DNA of 64,000 bases from Saprospiraceae bacterium (GCA_020629715.1 JAHDCU010000007.1:203740-267739); one strand, 5' to 3'. Shown: positions 46,281 through 55,020, counted from the stretch's first letter. Notes: generated from the sequence alone by a model not told the origin. Made by a program: numbers and translations.

Positions 46281-46880
46281 TTAATCTATATTAAGCTTAT
46301 GTCCAAAAAAATCTTTTTTTGTTTTGAGATAGGCTAAGTTTTCCTTCTGTGGTACAATTTCGACTGGAACTCTCTCCAATACTTTAATACCACTTTTATC
46401 CAATGCATTGATTTTTTCTGGATTATTGGTCAGTAGGTTGATTATAGTTATTCCTAGATCTTCTAGTATTTTTATGGCATCATCATAGGTTCTATCATCA
46501 TAGCCAAATCCTAATATTCGATTGGCTTCTGCAGTATTATGGCCTTCATCTTGCTTAACATAGGCATGAAGTTTATTGATGATCCCTATTCCTCTACCTT
46601 CTTGTCTCAAGTATATGATCGCCCCACCATATTTATTGATATAGTTCATAGACCAATCAAGTTGCTCTCCACATTCGCATCTTTTGGAGCCAAAGAGATC
46701 GCCAGTTATACATTCTGAGTGAATACGAATATTTATAGGATTATTAAAATCAGAATTGGGGTTAAGAAGTACAATATGTGGCATCTGATCATGCTTATCC
46801 CGCGCATAAGCTATCATTTGAAAAGTACCCTTATTTGTAGGAATGGACGCCTCTGCTTGCCTTTCTATTTTTTTTAACAT
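46281..46880 (-). CDS. ribA: GTP cyclohydrolase II
   Basis: First step of riboflavin synthesis, opening the GTP ring. A 199-residue single-domain protein. The zinc cysteines are Cys57, Cys68 and Cys70 (SECITGDLFGSKRCEC), and YLRQEGRGIGI (90-100) is the guanine-phosphate segment. LLTNNPEKINAL is also conserved. It is isolated by about 100-140 bases on each side from tviB and cysN, and its biosynthetic role does not fit the locus, so it is probably an independent unit inserted there. Confidence 0.93.
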   Translation of the reverse strand: MLKKIERQAEASIPTNKGTFQMIAYARDKHDQMPHIVLLNPNSDFNNPINIRIHSECITGDLFGSKRCECGEQLDWSMNYINKYGGAIIYLRQEGRGIGIINKLHAYVKQDEGHNTAEANRILGFGYDDRTYDDAIKILEDLGITIINLLTNNPEKINALDKSGIKVLERVPVEIVPQKENLAYLKTKKDFFGHKLNID

Positions 46881-46964
46881 ATTATCACCGACTAAGGACT
46901 AGATTCCTAAGAATAACTATGCTTAGGACTTTTGAGTTTAATATGGTGAATGTTTAGATTTTGA

Positions 46965-47006
46965 AGATTTACTTTATTTTAATAGTTTTTTTAGAGAAGT
47001 AAATCT
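46965..47006. promoter_or_regulatory. 10-bp inverted repeat upstream of ribA
   Basis: agatttactt (46965-46974) and aagtaaatct (46997-47006) are exact reverse complements with a 22-base spacer, lying between the cysN stop and the ribA start. Another small repeat, cctaag and cttagg, is at 46906-46927. Either may be a terminator for cysN or an operator for ribA; no T-run or promoter box makes the choice. Confidence 0.3.
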
Positions 47007-47024
47007 TGTAATTTTTAGTTCTCC

Positions 47025-48284
47025 CTATATAATCATACCTGCCGCAACCGTATTATTTGTTGCCTCATCTATCAAAATAATAGAGCCGGTAGCTCTATTC
47101 TGTCTATACTCGTCTACAAATATTGGTTTAGTAGTACGTAGGCTTACTCTAGCGATATCATTTGATTTAATATTGGTATCCTCTTGCTCTCTGTGCAAAG
47201 TATTTATATCAAGCTTATACTTAATCTCCTTGACCATACATCTTATATCTTGTGTAGTATGCTTAAGCGCATATTTACCTCTAAGCTGCAACGGCTTATT
47301 ATGATCAAACCAACAGAGCATAATTTCTAGATCTTGAGTTGTCTGAGCTTGATTATTGGTCCTCACAATCATATCTCCACGGCTAATATCTATTTCATCT
47401 TCTAATAAAAGAGTTACAGATTGTGGAGGAAAAGCTTGTTTGATTTCACCATCATACGTATCAATTTTTTTGATTGTTGATGTAAATCCACTAGGTAATA
47501 CCATGACCTCGTCTCCTTTTTTAAAAACTCCTCCTGCTACTCTACCTGCATAACCACGATAATCATGATACTCATCATTGTATGGTCTAATCACATACTG
47601 CACAGGAAACCTACAATCAATGAAATTATGGTCACTAGAAATATGCACATTTTCAAGATAGTACATTAAGGTAGTACCCTCATACCAATCCATTTTTTCA
47701 CTTCGGTCCACTATGTTATCTCCTTTCAGTGCGGAAACCGGTATAAAACTCACGTCTTTTACATCCAGTTTGGTGGCAAAAGCCTCAAACTCATCATGTA
47801 TTTGATCAAAAACTTCCTGACTATAATCTACAAGATCCATCTTATTGATACATACTACAATATGAGGTATTTGCAATAGTGATGCTATGATAGCATGTCG
47901 TTTAGTTTGCTCTATTACACCTTTTCTAGCATCAATCAGTAGAAGTGCAACATTAGCCGTAGAAGCACCTGTAACCATATTACGAGTATATTGGATATGG
48001 CCAGGTGTATCCGCTATAATAAATTTTCTCTTAGGTGTAGAAAAATATCGATAAGCTACATCTATTGTAATTCCTTGTTCTCTCTCAGCTTTTAATCCAT
48101 CCGTAAGTAAGGCTAGATTCACTTCTTCTTCTCCTCTTTTTTCACTAATCGCCTCTATCTGCTCATATTGATCTTGAAATATAGATTTACTATCATATAA
48201 TAATCTACCAATCAAAGTAGATTTCCCATCATCTACTGAACCTGCGGTCGTAAATCTTAGTAGTTCTGTGTTTTTATTATTCAC
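47025..48284 (-). CDS. cysN: sulfate adenylyltransferase, GTPase subunit
   Basis: Partner of CysD; GTP hydrolysis drives adenosine 5'-phosphosulfate (APS) formation from ATP and sulfate. A 419-residue EF-Tu-like GTPase: P-loop GSVDDGKST (15-23), switch region ADTPGHIQYTRN and NKMD for guanine. CysC is not fused to it, unlike some CysNC. It lies 27 bases downstream of cysD. With cysC it makes PAPS, the donor for the locus sulfotransferases; no PAPS reductase gene is nearby. Confidence 0.95.
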   Translation of the reverse strand: MNNKNTELLRFTTAGSVDDGKSTLIGRLLYDSKSIFQDQYEQIEAISEKRGEEEVNLALLTDGLKAEREQGITIDVAYRYFSTPKRKFIIADTPGHIQYTRNMVTGASTANVALLLIDARKGVIEQTKRHAIIASLLQIPHIVVCINKMDLVDYSQEVFDQIHDEFEAFATKLDVKDVSFIPVSALKGDNIVDRSEKMDWYEGTTLMYYLENVHISSDHNFIDCRFPVQYVIRPYNDEYHDYRGYAGRVAGGVFKKGDEVMVLPSGFTSTIKKIDTYDGEIKQAFPPQSVTLLLEDEIDISRGDMIVRTNNQAQTTQDLEIMLCWFDHNKPLQLRGKYALKHTTQDIRCMVKEIKYKLDINTLHREQEDTNIKSNDIARVSLRTTKPIFVDEYRQNRATGSIILIDEATNNTVAAGMII

Positions 48285-48311
48285 TGTTGACTTTTTTTGG
48301 CTTTTGGTAAA

Positions 48312-49211
48312 TTAAAAATAACCTTGTTTCTTACGATCCTCCATTGCCGTTTCAGATCGTTTATCATCCGCTCTTCCTCCGCGTTCAGTCATTCTACTGG
48401 TTGCTACTTCTTCTATTATACCTTCAACTGTAGTTGCTTCGGATCTCCATACACCTGTACAGGTGATATCGCCAATTGTACGACACCTTACCATTTCAGT
48501 GAATGATGATTCTCCTTCTTTTTTGGGAATATATTCACTATCTGCTAGTAATACTCCATCACGTTCTATAACTGCTCTTTCATGCGCAAAATAGAGTGAT
48601 GGTAAAGGTACTTTCTCCTCTGCCAGATATTGCCAAACGTCTAATTCTGTCCAGTTAGAAATTGGGAATACTCGAAAGTGCTCTCCGATATGTTTACGAC
48701 CATTAAAAAGATTCCAAAGTTCTGGTCTTTGATTTTTAGGGTCCCATTGTCCAAATTCATCTCTATGTGAGAAGAATCGTTCTTTTGCCCTAGCCTTTTC
48801 CTCATCTCTGCGTCCTCCACCCATCGCGGCATCGTACTTTCCTTTTTCTAATTCATCTAATAGAGTATATATCTGCAATCCATTTCTACTTGCATTTACA
48901 CCTTTTTCCTCGGTTACATGGCCTGCATCTATGGCCTCTTGTACATAACCGACTTTTAATTTAAGACCATACTTAGCAACTAGCGCATCTCGATAATCCA
49001 AGGTCTCTTGAAAATTATGTCCCGTATCTACATGCAAAAGTTGAAAAGGTACTTTAGCTGGGTGAAAGGCCTTCACAGCGAGATAAGTCATCAATATACT
49101 ATCCTTTCCACCAGAAAATAGTATCACTGGATTTTGAAATTGAGCTGCTACTTCTCTAAAAATAAAAATAGACTCTGCCTCTAGCTCTCTTAGATGATCA
49201 GTATGATACAT
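48312..49211 (-). CDS. cysD: sulfate adenylyltransferase, small subunit
   Basis: Catalytic ATP-sulfurylase subunit of 299 residues. PP-loop FSGGKDSIL (about 32-40), HVDTGHNFQETLDYRD, and FRVFPISNWTELDVWQYL are family-diagnostic; the C-terminal RMTERGGRADDKRSETAMED is also conserved. Forms a complex with CysN and is encoded just upstream of it; 14 bases separate it from cysC. Confidence 0.95.
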   Translation of the reverse strand: MYHTDHLRELEAESIFIFREVAAQFQNPVILFSGGKDSILMTYLAVKAFHPAKVPFQLLHVDTGHNFQETLDYRDALVAKYGLKLKVGYVQEAIDAGHVTEEKGVNASRNGLQIYTLLDELEKGKYDAAMGGGRRDEEKARAKERFFSHRDEFGQWDPKNQRPELWNLFNGRKHIGEHFRVFPISNWTELDVWQYLAEEKVPLPSLYFAHERAVIERDGVLLADSEYIPKKEGESSFTEMVRCRTIGDITCTGVWRSEATTVEGIIEEVATSRMTERGGRADDKRSETAMEDRKKQGYF

Positions 49212-49225
49212 ATAGTTTTAAAATA

Positions 49226-49825
49226 TTAATTATTAATGATGCCTTCATCTCTTAAAAATTGATGAAGTTGATCGACGCAATCTTTTACAGAATAATCTCC
49301 GGTATTAAGTTCAATATCAGGATTTCTAGGTATCTCATATGGACTATCTATTCCAGTAAAACCCTTTATCTCTCCAGCTCTAGCTTTTTTATACAATCCT
49401 TTTACATCTCTAGATTCGCATAATTCTAATGAAGCATTGACAAAAACTTCGATAAAGTCATGCTCTCCAATAATCGTTTTTGCTTTATTTCTAATCGCTT
49501 GAGTTGGACTTACAAAGGAATTGATACAAATACATGCTGATTGGCTAAATAATTTAGAGACCTCAGCGATACGGCGAATATTTTCTTCTCTATCCTCTAA
49601 ACTAAAGGATAGATCCTTATTTATCCCAGTCCGGATATTGTCCCCATCTAAGACTTTAACTAACCTACCTTCATTAAATAATCTTCGCTCTAATGAAATG
49701 GCAATAGTAGACTTACCAGAACCACTCAATCCTGTTAACCATATCACTGCACCTTTCTGATTTAGTTTATCTTCCTTTTCGGATCGCGAAATTAGATTTG
49801 CCTCTATAGGATGAAGATTATTCAT
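49226..49825 (-). CDS. cysC: adenylylsulfate kinase
   Basis: Phosphorylates APS to PAPS, the activated sulfate for sulfotransferases. 199 residues with P-loop GLSGSGKST (32-40), DGDNIRTGI, and the segment INSFVSPTQAIRNKAK in the place of the family's SPF-type loop, with the phosphorylated serine. GYFxxxGL/IKGFTGIDSPYE matches the C-terminal half. Gene order cysC-cysD-cysN in transcription order with a DUF2061 gene in front (8-base overlap) is common in Bacteroidota. Confidence 0.94.
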   Translation of the reverse strand: MNNLHPIEANLISRSEKEDKLNQKGAVIWLTGLSGSGKSTIAISLERRLFNEGRLVKVLDGDNIRTGINKDLSFSLEDREENIRRIAEVSKLFSQSACICINSFVSPTQAIRNKAKTIIGEHDFIEVFVNASLELCESRDVKGLYKKARAGEIKGFTGIDSPYEIPRNPDIELNTGDYSVKDCVDQLHQFLRDEGIINN

Positions 49826-50078
49826 TGGGTCGCATAGTTTTTCTTGAAAAGACTTTATTCTTTATTTTCCTGATGGCTCCTCTAGGCAATTCCTGCCAAG
49901 CTCTCTCATGTAAGTAATACAAGAGAAATTTGATGAAAAACTCAATTGCTCCTATCTCTAAGGCAATAGATATATCACCTATAGTAAAATACGCAATACA
50001 AATTATGGTAGCAGTAGCTATTATTCTCCATGAGATGCCCTTTAATATGCTGCGTAGATGTGATTCTTTGTTAGCCAT
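49818..50078 (-). CDS. DUF2061 small membrane protein
   Basis: An 86-residue protein with two hydrophobic helices (about 18-38 and 44-58). ESHLRSILKGISWRIIATAT and FFIKFLLYYLHERAWQ are the DUF2061 pattern. The family often precedes or is fused to cysC; its role is unknown, with a sulfate-related or membrane-anchoring role only suggested by association. It overlaps cysC by 8 bases. Confidence 0.85.
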   Translation of the reverse strand: MANKESHLRSILKGISWRIIATATIICIAYFTIGDISIALEIGAIEFFIKFLLYYLHERAWQELPRGAIRKIKNKVFSRKTMRPNE

Positions 50079-50111
50079 TTTTTATATAAAAAGAGTACTT
50101 TTAAATATTAT

Positions 50112-51023
50112 CTAATTTTTCAATTTATTCACTAATTCTATTGATGAAATCACATCCTCAACACCATATCCCTGACCTTCCAATATCTTCTCATAACTTT
50201 GAGTATGTAAGTCTGTAAAACCATCGCTAAACTCTAATTCTACTCCATTTATATCTATAGACCTAAAAGTCTTCACTCCTCTACTTTGCACTAATACTGG
50301 TAGATCATCCGAACATATGCTTAAATCCCATTCAACTTCTGCTCTCTCTAGGCTGATCGTACCTCCTACTCGTTGATCGTCTTGATAGCTAACCTTTGCA
50401 TCTAGCAGACCACCAAAGACCCAAAGCAACATATCAAAAAAGTGAATTCCAATATTACTCAATAATCCACCAGATTTAGCATGGTCCCCTTTCCAACTGT
50501 AGTGATACCATTTCCCCCTTGAGGTTATATATTGTAACTTTACTTTATAGGGTTCGGTTGTATTAGATCGATCAATACGTTCTCTTAGAGAGATAATGCT
50601 TGGGTGTAATCTTAGTTGTAATATATTATAGATCTTACCGATTGATTCTTGTTCTAAATCAATCAGTGGCTGGATATTCCAAGAGTTAAGTACCATTGGT
50701 TTTTCACAGATTACATTGGCTCCTAATCGTAATCCAAAACGAATGTGAGCATCGTGTAGATAGTTGGGAGAGCAAATGACAACGAAATCAACTCCTGTCC
50801 CTTCTCTCTTGAGCTTCTCAAGATGTCTATCAAACCTTTCAAACTCCGTGAAAAAAGCAGCATCAGGGAAGTAACTATCTATTATCCCTACCGAATCATT
50901 AGGATCCATAGCCGCCACCAGTTGTCCTCCTACGTCCTTAATGGCTCTCATATGACGCGGAGCTATATAACCAGCCGCTCCTATGAGGGCAAAGGTTTTA
51001 GTTTTATTTGAGCTCTCGATCAT
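50112..51023 (-). CDS. wbpB: Gfo/Idh/MocA oxidoreductase, WbpB/WlbA-like
   Basis: Oxidises UDP-GlcNAcA at C3, giving the 3-keto sugar that the WbpE-type enzyme aminates. 303 residues: FALIGAAGYIAPRHMRAIKD (NAD-binding), FVVICSPNYLHDAHIR, ICEKPMVLNSW (EKP motif) and GIHFFDMLLWVFGG with the catalytic His. RGKWYHYSWKGDHAKSGG is characteristic of the WlbA group. It is 1 base upstream of wbpD. The wbp assignment depends on the whole set being present here. Confidence 0.87.
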   Translation of the reverse strand: MIESSNKTKTFALIGAAGYIAPRHMRAIKDVGGQLVAAMDPNDSVGIIDSYFPDAAFFTEFERFDRHLEKLKREGTGVDFVVICSPNYLHDAHIRFGLRLGANVICEKPMVLNSWNIQPLIDLEQESIGKIYNILQLRLHPSIISLRERIDRSNTTEPYKVKLQYITSRGKWYHYSWKGDHAKSGGLLSNIGIHFFDMLLWVFGGLLDAKVSYQDDQRVGGTISLERAEVEWDLSICSDDLPVLVQSRGVKTFRSIDINGVELEFSDGFTDLHTQSYEKILEGQGYGVEDVISSIELVNKLKN

Positions 51024-51024
51024 C

Positions 51025-51594
51025 TTAACGCTTAAAGACCTTTTTATTTTCTAATAGGTACATTTCATGTGACTCATTACATAAGGCCTTACCCTCTTTA
51101 TTGAAGAATAACCGGTTCCCATATTCACTCATCCATCCTACTTGTTTCGCTGGACTTCCTACGACTAGAGCATAATCTGGTACATCTTTAATTACTGTAG
51201 CACCAGCTCCAACAAAGGCATAACTTCCAATGGTTGTACCGCATACAATTGTAGCATTCGCTCCAATAGAAGCTCCTTTTTTTATAATCGTTTGCTTATA
51301 CTCATTTTTACGGCTGACTTCACTTCTGGGATTCATGACATTGGTAAATACCATGCTTGGTCCTAAAAACACATCATCCTCACATATGACTCCTGTATAA
51401 ATAGAAACGTTATTCTGAACTTTCACATTTTGACCTAAAATAACATCAGGTGATACAACTACATTTTGACCAATATTACAAGATTCTCCAACTTTAGCGT
51501 CTTTCATAATATGACTAAAGTGCCAAATTTTAGAATGGTTGCCAACAACCGATCCGTCATCTATTACAGCCGTATGATGAGCGAAGTAGTTCAT
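51025..51594 (-). CDS. wbpD: UDP-3-amino-sugar N-acetyltransferase, WbpD/WlbB-like
   Basis: Acetylates the 3-amino group to give UDP-2,3-diacetamido-glucuronate. A 189-residue left-handed beta-helix protein. The N-terminal HHTAVIDDGSVVGNHSKIWH has the catalytic-type His, NIGQNVVVSPDVILGQNVKV and the FTNVMNPRSEVSRKNEY stretch are typical of WlbB, and the last coil ends in VVGSPAKQVGWMSEYG. It sits between wbpB (1 base) and wbpE (stop and start touch). Confidence 0.9.
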   Translation of the reverse strand: MNYFAHHTAVIDDGSVVGNHSKIWHFSHIMKDAKVGESCNIGQNVVVSPDVILGQNVKVQNNVSIYTGVICEDDVFLGPSMVFTNVMNPRSEVSRKNEYKQTIIKKGASIGANATIVCGTTIGSYAFVGAGATVIKDVPDYALVVGSPAKQVGWMSEYGNRLFFNKEGKALCNESHEMYLLENKKVFKR

Positions 51595-52731
51595 CTAACT
51601 ATTGCAGAATATTTTGACATGATGTATTATATAATCCTGAATTTCATCTGTCATCTCAGTATGTATCGGCAATGAAAACACCGATTTGCAAAGCTCTTCT
51701 GTAACTGGAAGCTCGAAGCTTGAATCTACATATTTCTCAAATGCACCTTGCTTATATAAAGGGATGGGATAGTAGATACCACATGGTATATCCTGAGCAT
51801 TTAAATATTGAATCATTTCATCCCTTCTTCCATTAGTCATCTTTAGGGTATACTGATGGAATACATGTGTAGAGTTTTTTGATCGTACTGGAGTACTGAG
51901 CTCCTCTATATTTTCAAAAGCATCATCGTACTTACTGGCTACTATATTTCTAGCCTTGGCATAATCATCAAGGTATTTTAGTTTGATATCTAATACGGCA
52001 GCTTGAAGGCTATCTAACCTTGAATTGACGCCTACTACTGCATGATGATATCGTTTGGATTGACCATGATTGGCAACCATTCTTATTTTCTGATTAAGAT
52101 CATCATCATTGGTAAATATTGCACCACCATCTCCATAGCATCCTAGATTTTTGGCTGGGAAAAAAGAGGTAGTTCCAATATGACCAATGGTTCCTGCTTT
52201 TTGTGAACTTGCACCACCAGAATAATCTGCACCTATTGCCTGTGCATTATCCTCAATCACATATAAGTGATGATTTTGTGCCAAAGCCATGATCGGAGCC
52301 ATTTCACTACATTGACCGAAAAGATGTACTGGTACTATTGCTTTTGTCTTTTCTGTGATCAATGGTTTGATCAAGTCCGCGGTAGTGTTGAATGTCTTTG
52401 GATCAACATCTACCATGACTGGGGTCAACCCTAGTAAAGCAATTACTTCAGTAGTAGCCACATAAGTGAACGCTGGTACAATTACTTCATCACCAGGCTT
52501 TAAACCTAATGCCATTAGAGCTATCTGTAGTGCATCTGTACCGTTGGCACAAGCAATAGTATGATCAACACTTAAGTATTGACTTAGATTCCTTTCAAAC
52601 TGCTTTACTGCAGGTCCATTAATGAACATCGCAGTATCCAGTATTTCTTCAAATCGCTCTTTTACTTCATTTTTTATCTCTTGATATTGACCTATAAGGT
52701 CTACCATATGTATTTTGGCAGGTTTATTCAA
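51595..52731 (-). CDS. wbpE: UDP-3-keto-sugar aminotransferase, WbpE/WlbC-like
   Basis: PLP-dependent DegT-family enzyme of 378 residues. PLP lysine Lys194 in TTSFFPAKNLGCYGDGG, then EDNAQAIGADYSG and VPVHLFGQCSEM. The FFPAKNLGCYGDGG form is shared by WbpE/WlbC, distinguishing it from the WecE-type FHETKN of 41794. It aminates UDP-3-keto-GlcNAcA to the 3-amino sugar. Its start overlaps the nucleotidyltransferase gene upstream by 8 bases. Confidence 0.9.
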   Translation of the reverse strand: MNKPAKIHMVDLIGQYQEIKNEVKERFEEILDTAMFINGPAVKQFERNLSQYLSVDHTIACANGTDALQIALMALGLKPGDEVIVPAFTYVATTEVIALLGLTPVMVDVDPKTFNTTADLIKPLITEKTKAIVPVHLFGQCSEMAPIMALAQNHHLYVIEDNAQAIGADYSGGASSQKAGTIGHIGTTSFFPAKNLGCYGDGGAIFTNDDDLNQKIRMVANHGQSKRYHHAVVGVNSRLDSLQAAVLDIKLKYLDDYAKARNIVASKYDDAFENIEELSTPVRSKNSTHVFHQYTLKMTNGRRDEMIQYLNAQDIPCGIYYPIPLYKQGAFEKYVDSSFELPVTEELCKSVFSLPIHTEMTDEIQDYIIHHVKIFCNS

Positions 52732-53200
52732 GCTTATGTATTTTCTTTAATTCAATAATGTCCAGAAGATCTTTAGGTCTAGCAGAACGTGTCTTGGCCT
52801 CCAATAAATCTGATAATGATATCACTTTATATTTTAGCAATTCAAAACCTTCTATGGCAACCACGTTACTATCGGCATATGCTTCTGCAAAACTCTTTCC
52901 CGGATTAAATCTCGTAATTAGTTCAAGCTCTAGAACTGGTGATACCTTGATTGAGATATTTTGCATTCCTTGATACACTTCCTGAGGAAAATCTATTATT
53001 TCTATATCAATTGAGAGAAGAGCTCTTTTTAATTTCTGAAGGTTTTTTAGCGACAACTCAAGCCAAAAATCAACATCCGCAGAATGACGCTGATATCCGT
53101 GAAAGTTCACAGCTCCTCCTCCAACTAAAATCATATGAACATCATGATCTTGACAAGCTGTAATAAACTCTCTTATGCGTTCATCAAAACTCAGTTTCAC
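52724..53200 (-). CDS. small nucleotidyltransferase-like protein (module copy A)
   Basis: A 158-residue protein of the minimal nucleotidyltransferase (MNT-like, DUF6036-type) fold: LVGGGAVNFHGYQRHSADVD has the G-G loop and the D-x-D pair (Asp42 and Asp44). The C-terminal half (LLKYKVISLSDLLEAKTRSA, then RPKDLLDIIELKKI) is typical of such nucleotidyltransferase-type proteins. A related protein is at 53499. It lies behind a small protein gene (overlap 17 bases) and ahead of wbpE (overlap 8 bases). It may be a toxin-antitoxin-like component or a passenger; no sugar role is evident. Confidence 0.8.
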   Translation of the reverse strand: MKLSFDERIREFITACQDHDVHMILVGGGAVNFHGYQRHSADVDFWLELSLKNLQKLKRALLSIDIEIIDFPQEVYQGMQNISIKVSPVLELELITRFNPGKSFAEAYADSNVVAIEGFELLKYKVISLSDLLEAKTRSARPKDLLDIIELKKIHKLE

Positions 53201-53405
53201 GATTAAGCATACTTAATTTGAAAGAATCCTTATCCTTGGGCTTATATCCATACAGTACTACTGATTCATGAAGAAATCTGAAATAGCTACTCATGCGTTG
53301 CGATTTAGAAAGTGCCAAAAATTCTTTTTGTCTTTTAAACTCTAAGTCTTCCTTTGTACCAAAACTTATAGTAGGTTTTTTTCCCTCTATCAATTTATCC
53401 TCCAT
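53184..53405 (-). CDS. small protein paired with nucleotidyltransferase (module copy A)
   Basis: A 73-residue charged, mainly helical protein with no recognised domain. The core KRQKEFLALSKSQRMSSYFR can be aligned with [20 protein letters not shown] of the protein at 53969, the FL-x-LS-x3-RM-x-S pattern. In both cases the small gene lies just before a nucleotidyltransferase gene. This supports a conserved two-gene unit rather than chance reading frames. Confidence 0.68.
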   Translation of the reverse strand: MEDKLIEGKKPTISFGTKEDLEFKRQKEFLALSKSQRMSSYFRFLHESVVLYGYKPKDKDSFKLSMLNRETEF

Positions 53406-53498
53406 ACTTATAGTTAGACTCCGTCCATAATGAGTCGGTGCAGCTCAAGCCATCAATGAGACGTATTTTTCTTTTAAATGCCACTAGTGAAATTGCTA

Positions 53499-53969
53499 TT
53501 ATTTTAAATTATGAATGACTTTCAGGTTTTCATAATCATCTTGGTCTTTCACTCGATGTGAATTCTTCTTGGATTCAAGCAGATGGTTGAGATGTAAAAA
53601 CCGTATTGAAGTATCTTCTATACTGCCGATAACACTACCGTCATAGCATTTATAAAAGGAGTTTTGATCAAATCCCATAATCCTATCCATTAAATCAAGG
53701 TAGATTCCATGGCTTAATAAAATATCGCAATATCCAGGAATCATGGGTACATTCCTTAGTGGTTCTAAGTCTCCTAAACCCAATGTTGATAGGGCCTTAA
53801 TCAGTTTAGATCTATTTTCTTTTGAATCCTCTAACCATAAGTCAACATCTGCTGTGGCTCTATGGTATCCGTGAAAATTAGTACTAAAACCACCAACTAC
53901 GATGTATTTTACCTCAGCTTTATTTAGACTCTTTATTAACTTCAAAAATGTATGGTGAAAAAGATCCAT
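53499..53969 (-). CDS. small nucleotidyltransferase-like protein (module copy B)
   Basis: A 156-residue protein resembling that at 52724: VVGGFSTNFHGYHRATADVD (G-G loop, Asp41 and Asp43), then LWLEDSKENRSKLIKAL, and SIRFLHLNHLLESKKNSHRV with KDQDDYENL. The N-terminal [20 protein letters not shown] is a helix. Its start overlaps the preceding small gene by one base. Paralogy with copy A is clear by eye. Confidence 0.82.
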   Translation of the reverse strand: MDLFHHTFLKLIKSLNKAEVKYIVVGGFSTNFHGYHRATADVDLWLEDSKENRSKLIKALSTLGLGDLEPLRNVPMIPGYCDILLSHGIYLDLMDRIMGFDQNSFYKCYDGSVIGSIEDTSIRFLHLNHLLESKKNSHRVKDQDDYENLKVIHNLK

Positions 53970-54160
53970 TAATGATTTTTATTCAGAGTCATTTTATTAG
54001 GCTTTCGATAAAGGGGTTTACCTTCATTCATTACAATACTTAGTTCTATAAGCTTACAGAGTGACTTCATGCGTTCTGTATGCGAAAGAGATAAAAATTG
54101 TCTGCCTCTTCGGATTACTTGGGCCTTTTCTGAAGTATCTTGATGATAGTTTATTTTCAT
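53969..54160 (-). CDS. small protein paired with nucleotidyltransferase (module copy B)
   Basis: A 63-residue basic protein with the same FL-x-LS-x3-RM-x-S core as copy A. Its start overlaps the rmlA stop by 4 bases and its stop overlaps the nucleotidyltransferase start by 1 base, so it is translated as part of the polysaccharide transcript. No domain was recognised; tight coupling and paralogy are the main support. Confidence 0.68.
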   Translation of the reverse strand: MKINYHQDTSEKAQVIRRGRQFLSLSHTERMKSLCKLIELSIVMNEGKPLYRKPNKMTLNKNH

Positions 54161-55020
54161 GAAATCAGATTCATCAAATACTGACCGTATCCACTTTTCA
54201 AAGTTTCAATAGCCAAGGCTTTTAATTCAGACTCCCCTATAAAGCCTTGTCGATAGGCGATCTCTTCGATACATCCAATTTTTAGAGATTGGCGTTTTTC
54301 TATAACTCTTATAAACTCACTTGCATCATGAAGGGATTCAAAAGTACCTGTGTCCAACCAAGCTGTACCCCTAGCCATAACTCCTACTGATAGCTTTTCC
54401 CGTTTAAGATATTCTTGATTTACTGTAGTGATTTCATATTCTCCACGTGCAGAAGGTCTGATGGATTTAGCAATAGACACAACATGATTATCATAGAAAT
54501 ATAAGCCTGGTACGGCATAGCTACTTTTAGGGTGTTCAGGTTTTTCTTCTATGCTTAATACGTTATTTTTTTCATCAAACTCAACTACTCCATAACGTTC
54601 GGGATCTCTGACAGGATAGGCAAATACTCGTGCACCTGTGGTAAGTTGAGCACTTTCTCGTAGAAGACCTGTTAATCCAGAGCCGTAAAATATGTTATCA
54701 CCCAAAATCAATGCAACCGAGTCATCTTCTATAAATTGCTCACCTATAACAAATGCTTGAGCAAGACCATTAGGTATCTCCTGTACCTGATACTCAAATC
54801 GACAACCCAAAGACTTGCCATTTCCTAATAATCTCTGAAATTGACTTTGATCTTCTGGAGTAGTTATAATCAAAATCTCCCGTATACCCGCAAGCATCAA
54901 AATACTCAACGGATAGTAAATCATAGGTTTATCATATACAGGCATGAGTTGCTTCGACACCCCTTTAGTTATAGGGTACAGTCTAGTCCCAGAACCTCCT
55001 GCTAGAATTATTCCTTTCAT
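54157..55020 (-). CDS. rmlA: glucose-1-phosphate thymidylyltransferase (copy 2)
   Basis: Makes dTDP-glucose for RmlB, encoded 34 bases upstream. 287 residues with [44 protein letters not shown] and [20 protein letters not shown]. Close to the copy at 43743. Because no rmlC or rmlD is in the window, the dTDP-sugar here probably feeds dTDP-Fuc4NAc rather than rhamnose (inference). Confidence 0.95.
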   Translation of the reverse strand: MKGIILAGGSGTRLYPITKGVSKQLMPVYDKPMIYYPLSILMLAGIREILIITTPEDQSQFQRLLGNGKSLGCRFEYQVQEIPNGLAQAFVIGEQFIEDDSVALILGDNIFYGSGLTGLLRESAQLTTGARVFAYPVRDPERYGVVEFDEKNNVLSIEEKPEHPKSSYAVPGLYFYDNHVVSIAKSIRPSARGEYEITTVNQEYLKREKLSVGVMARGTAWLDTGTFESLHDASEFIRVIEKRQSLKIGCIEEIAYRQGFIGESELKALAIETLKSGYGQYLMNLIS

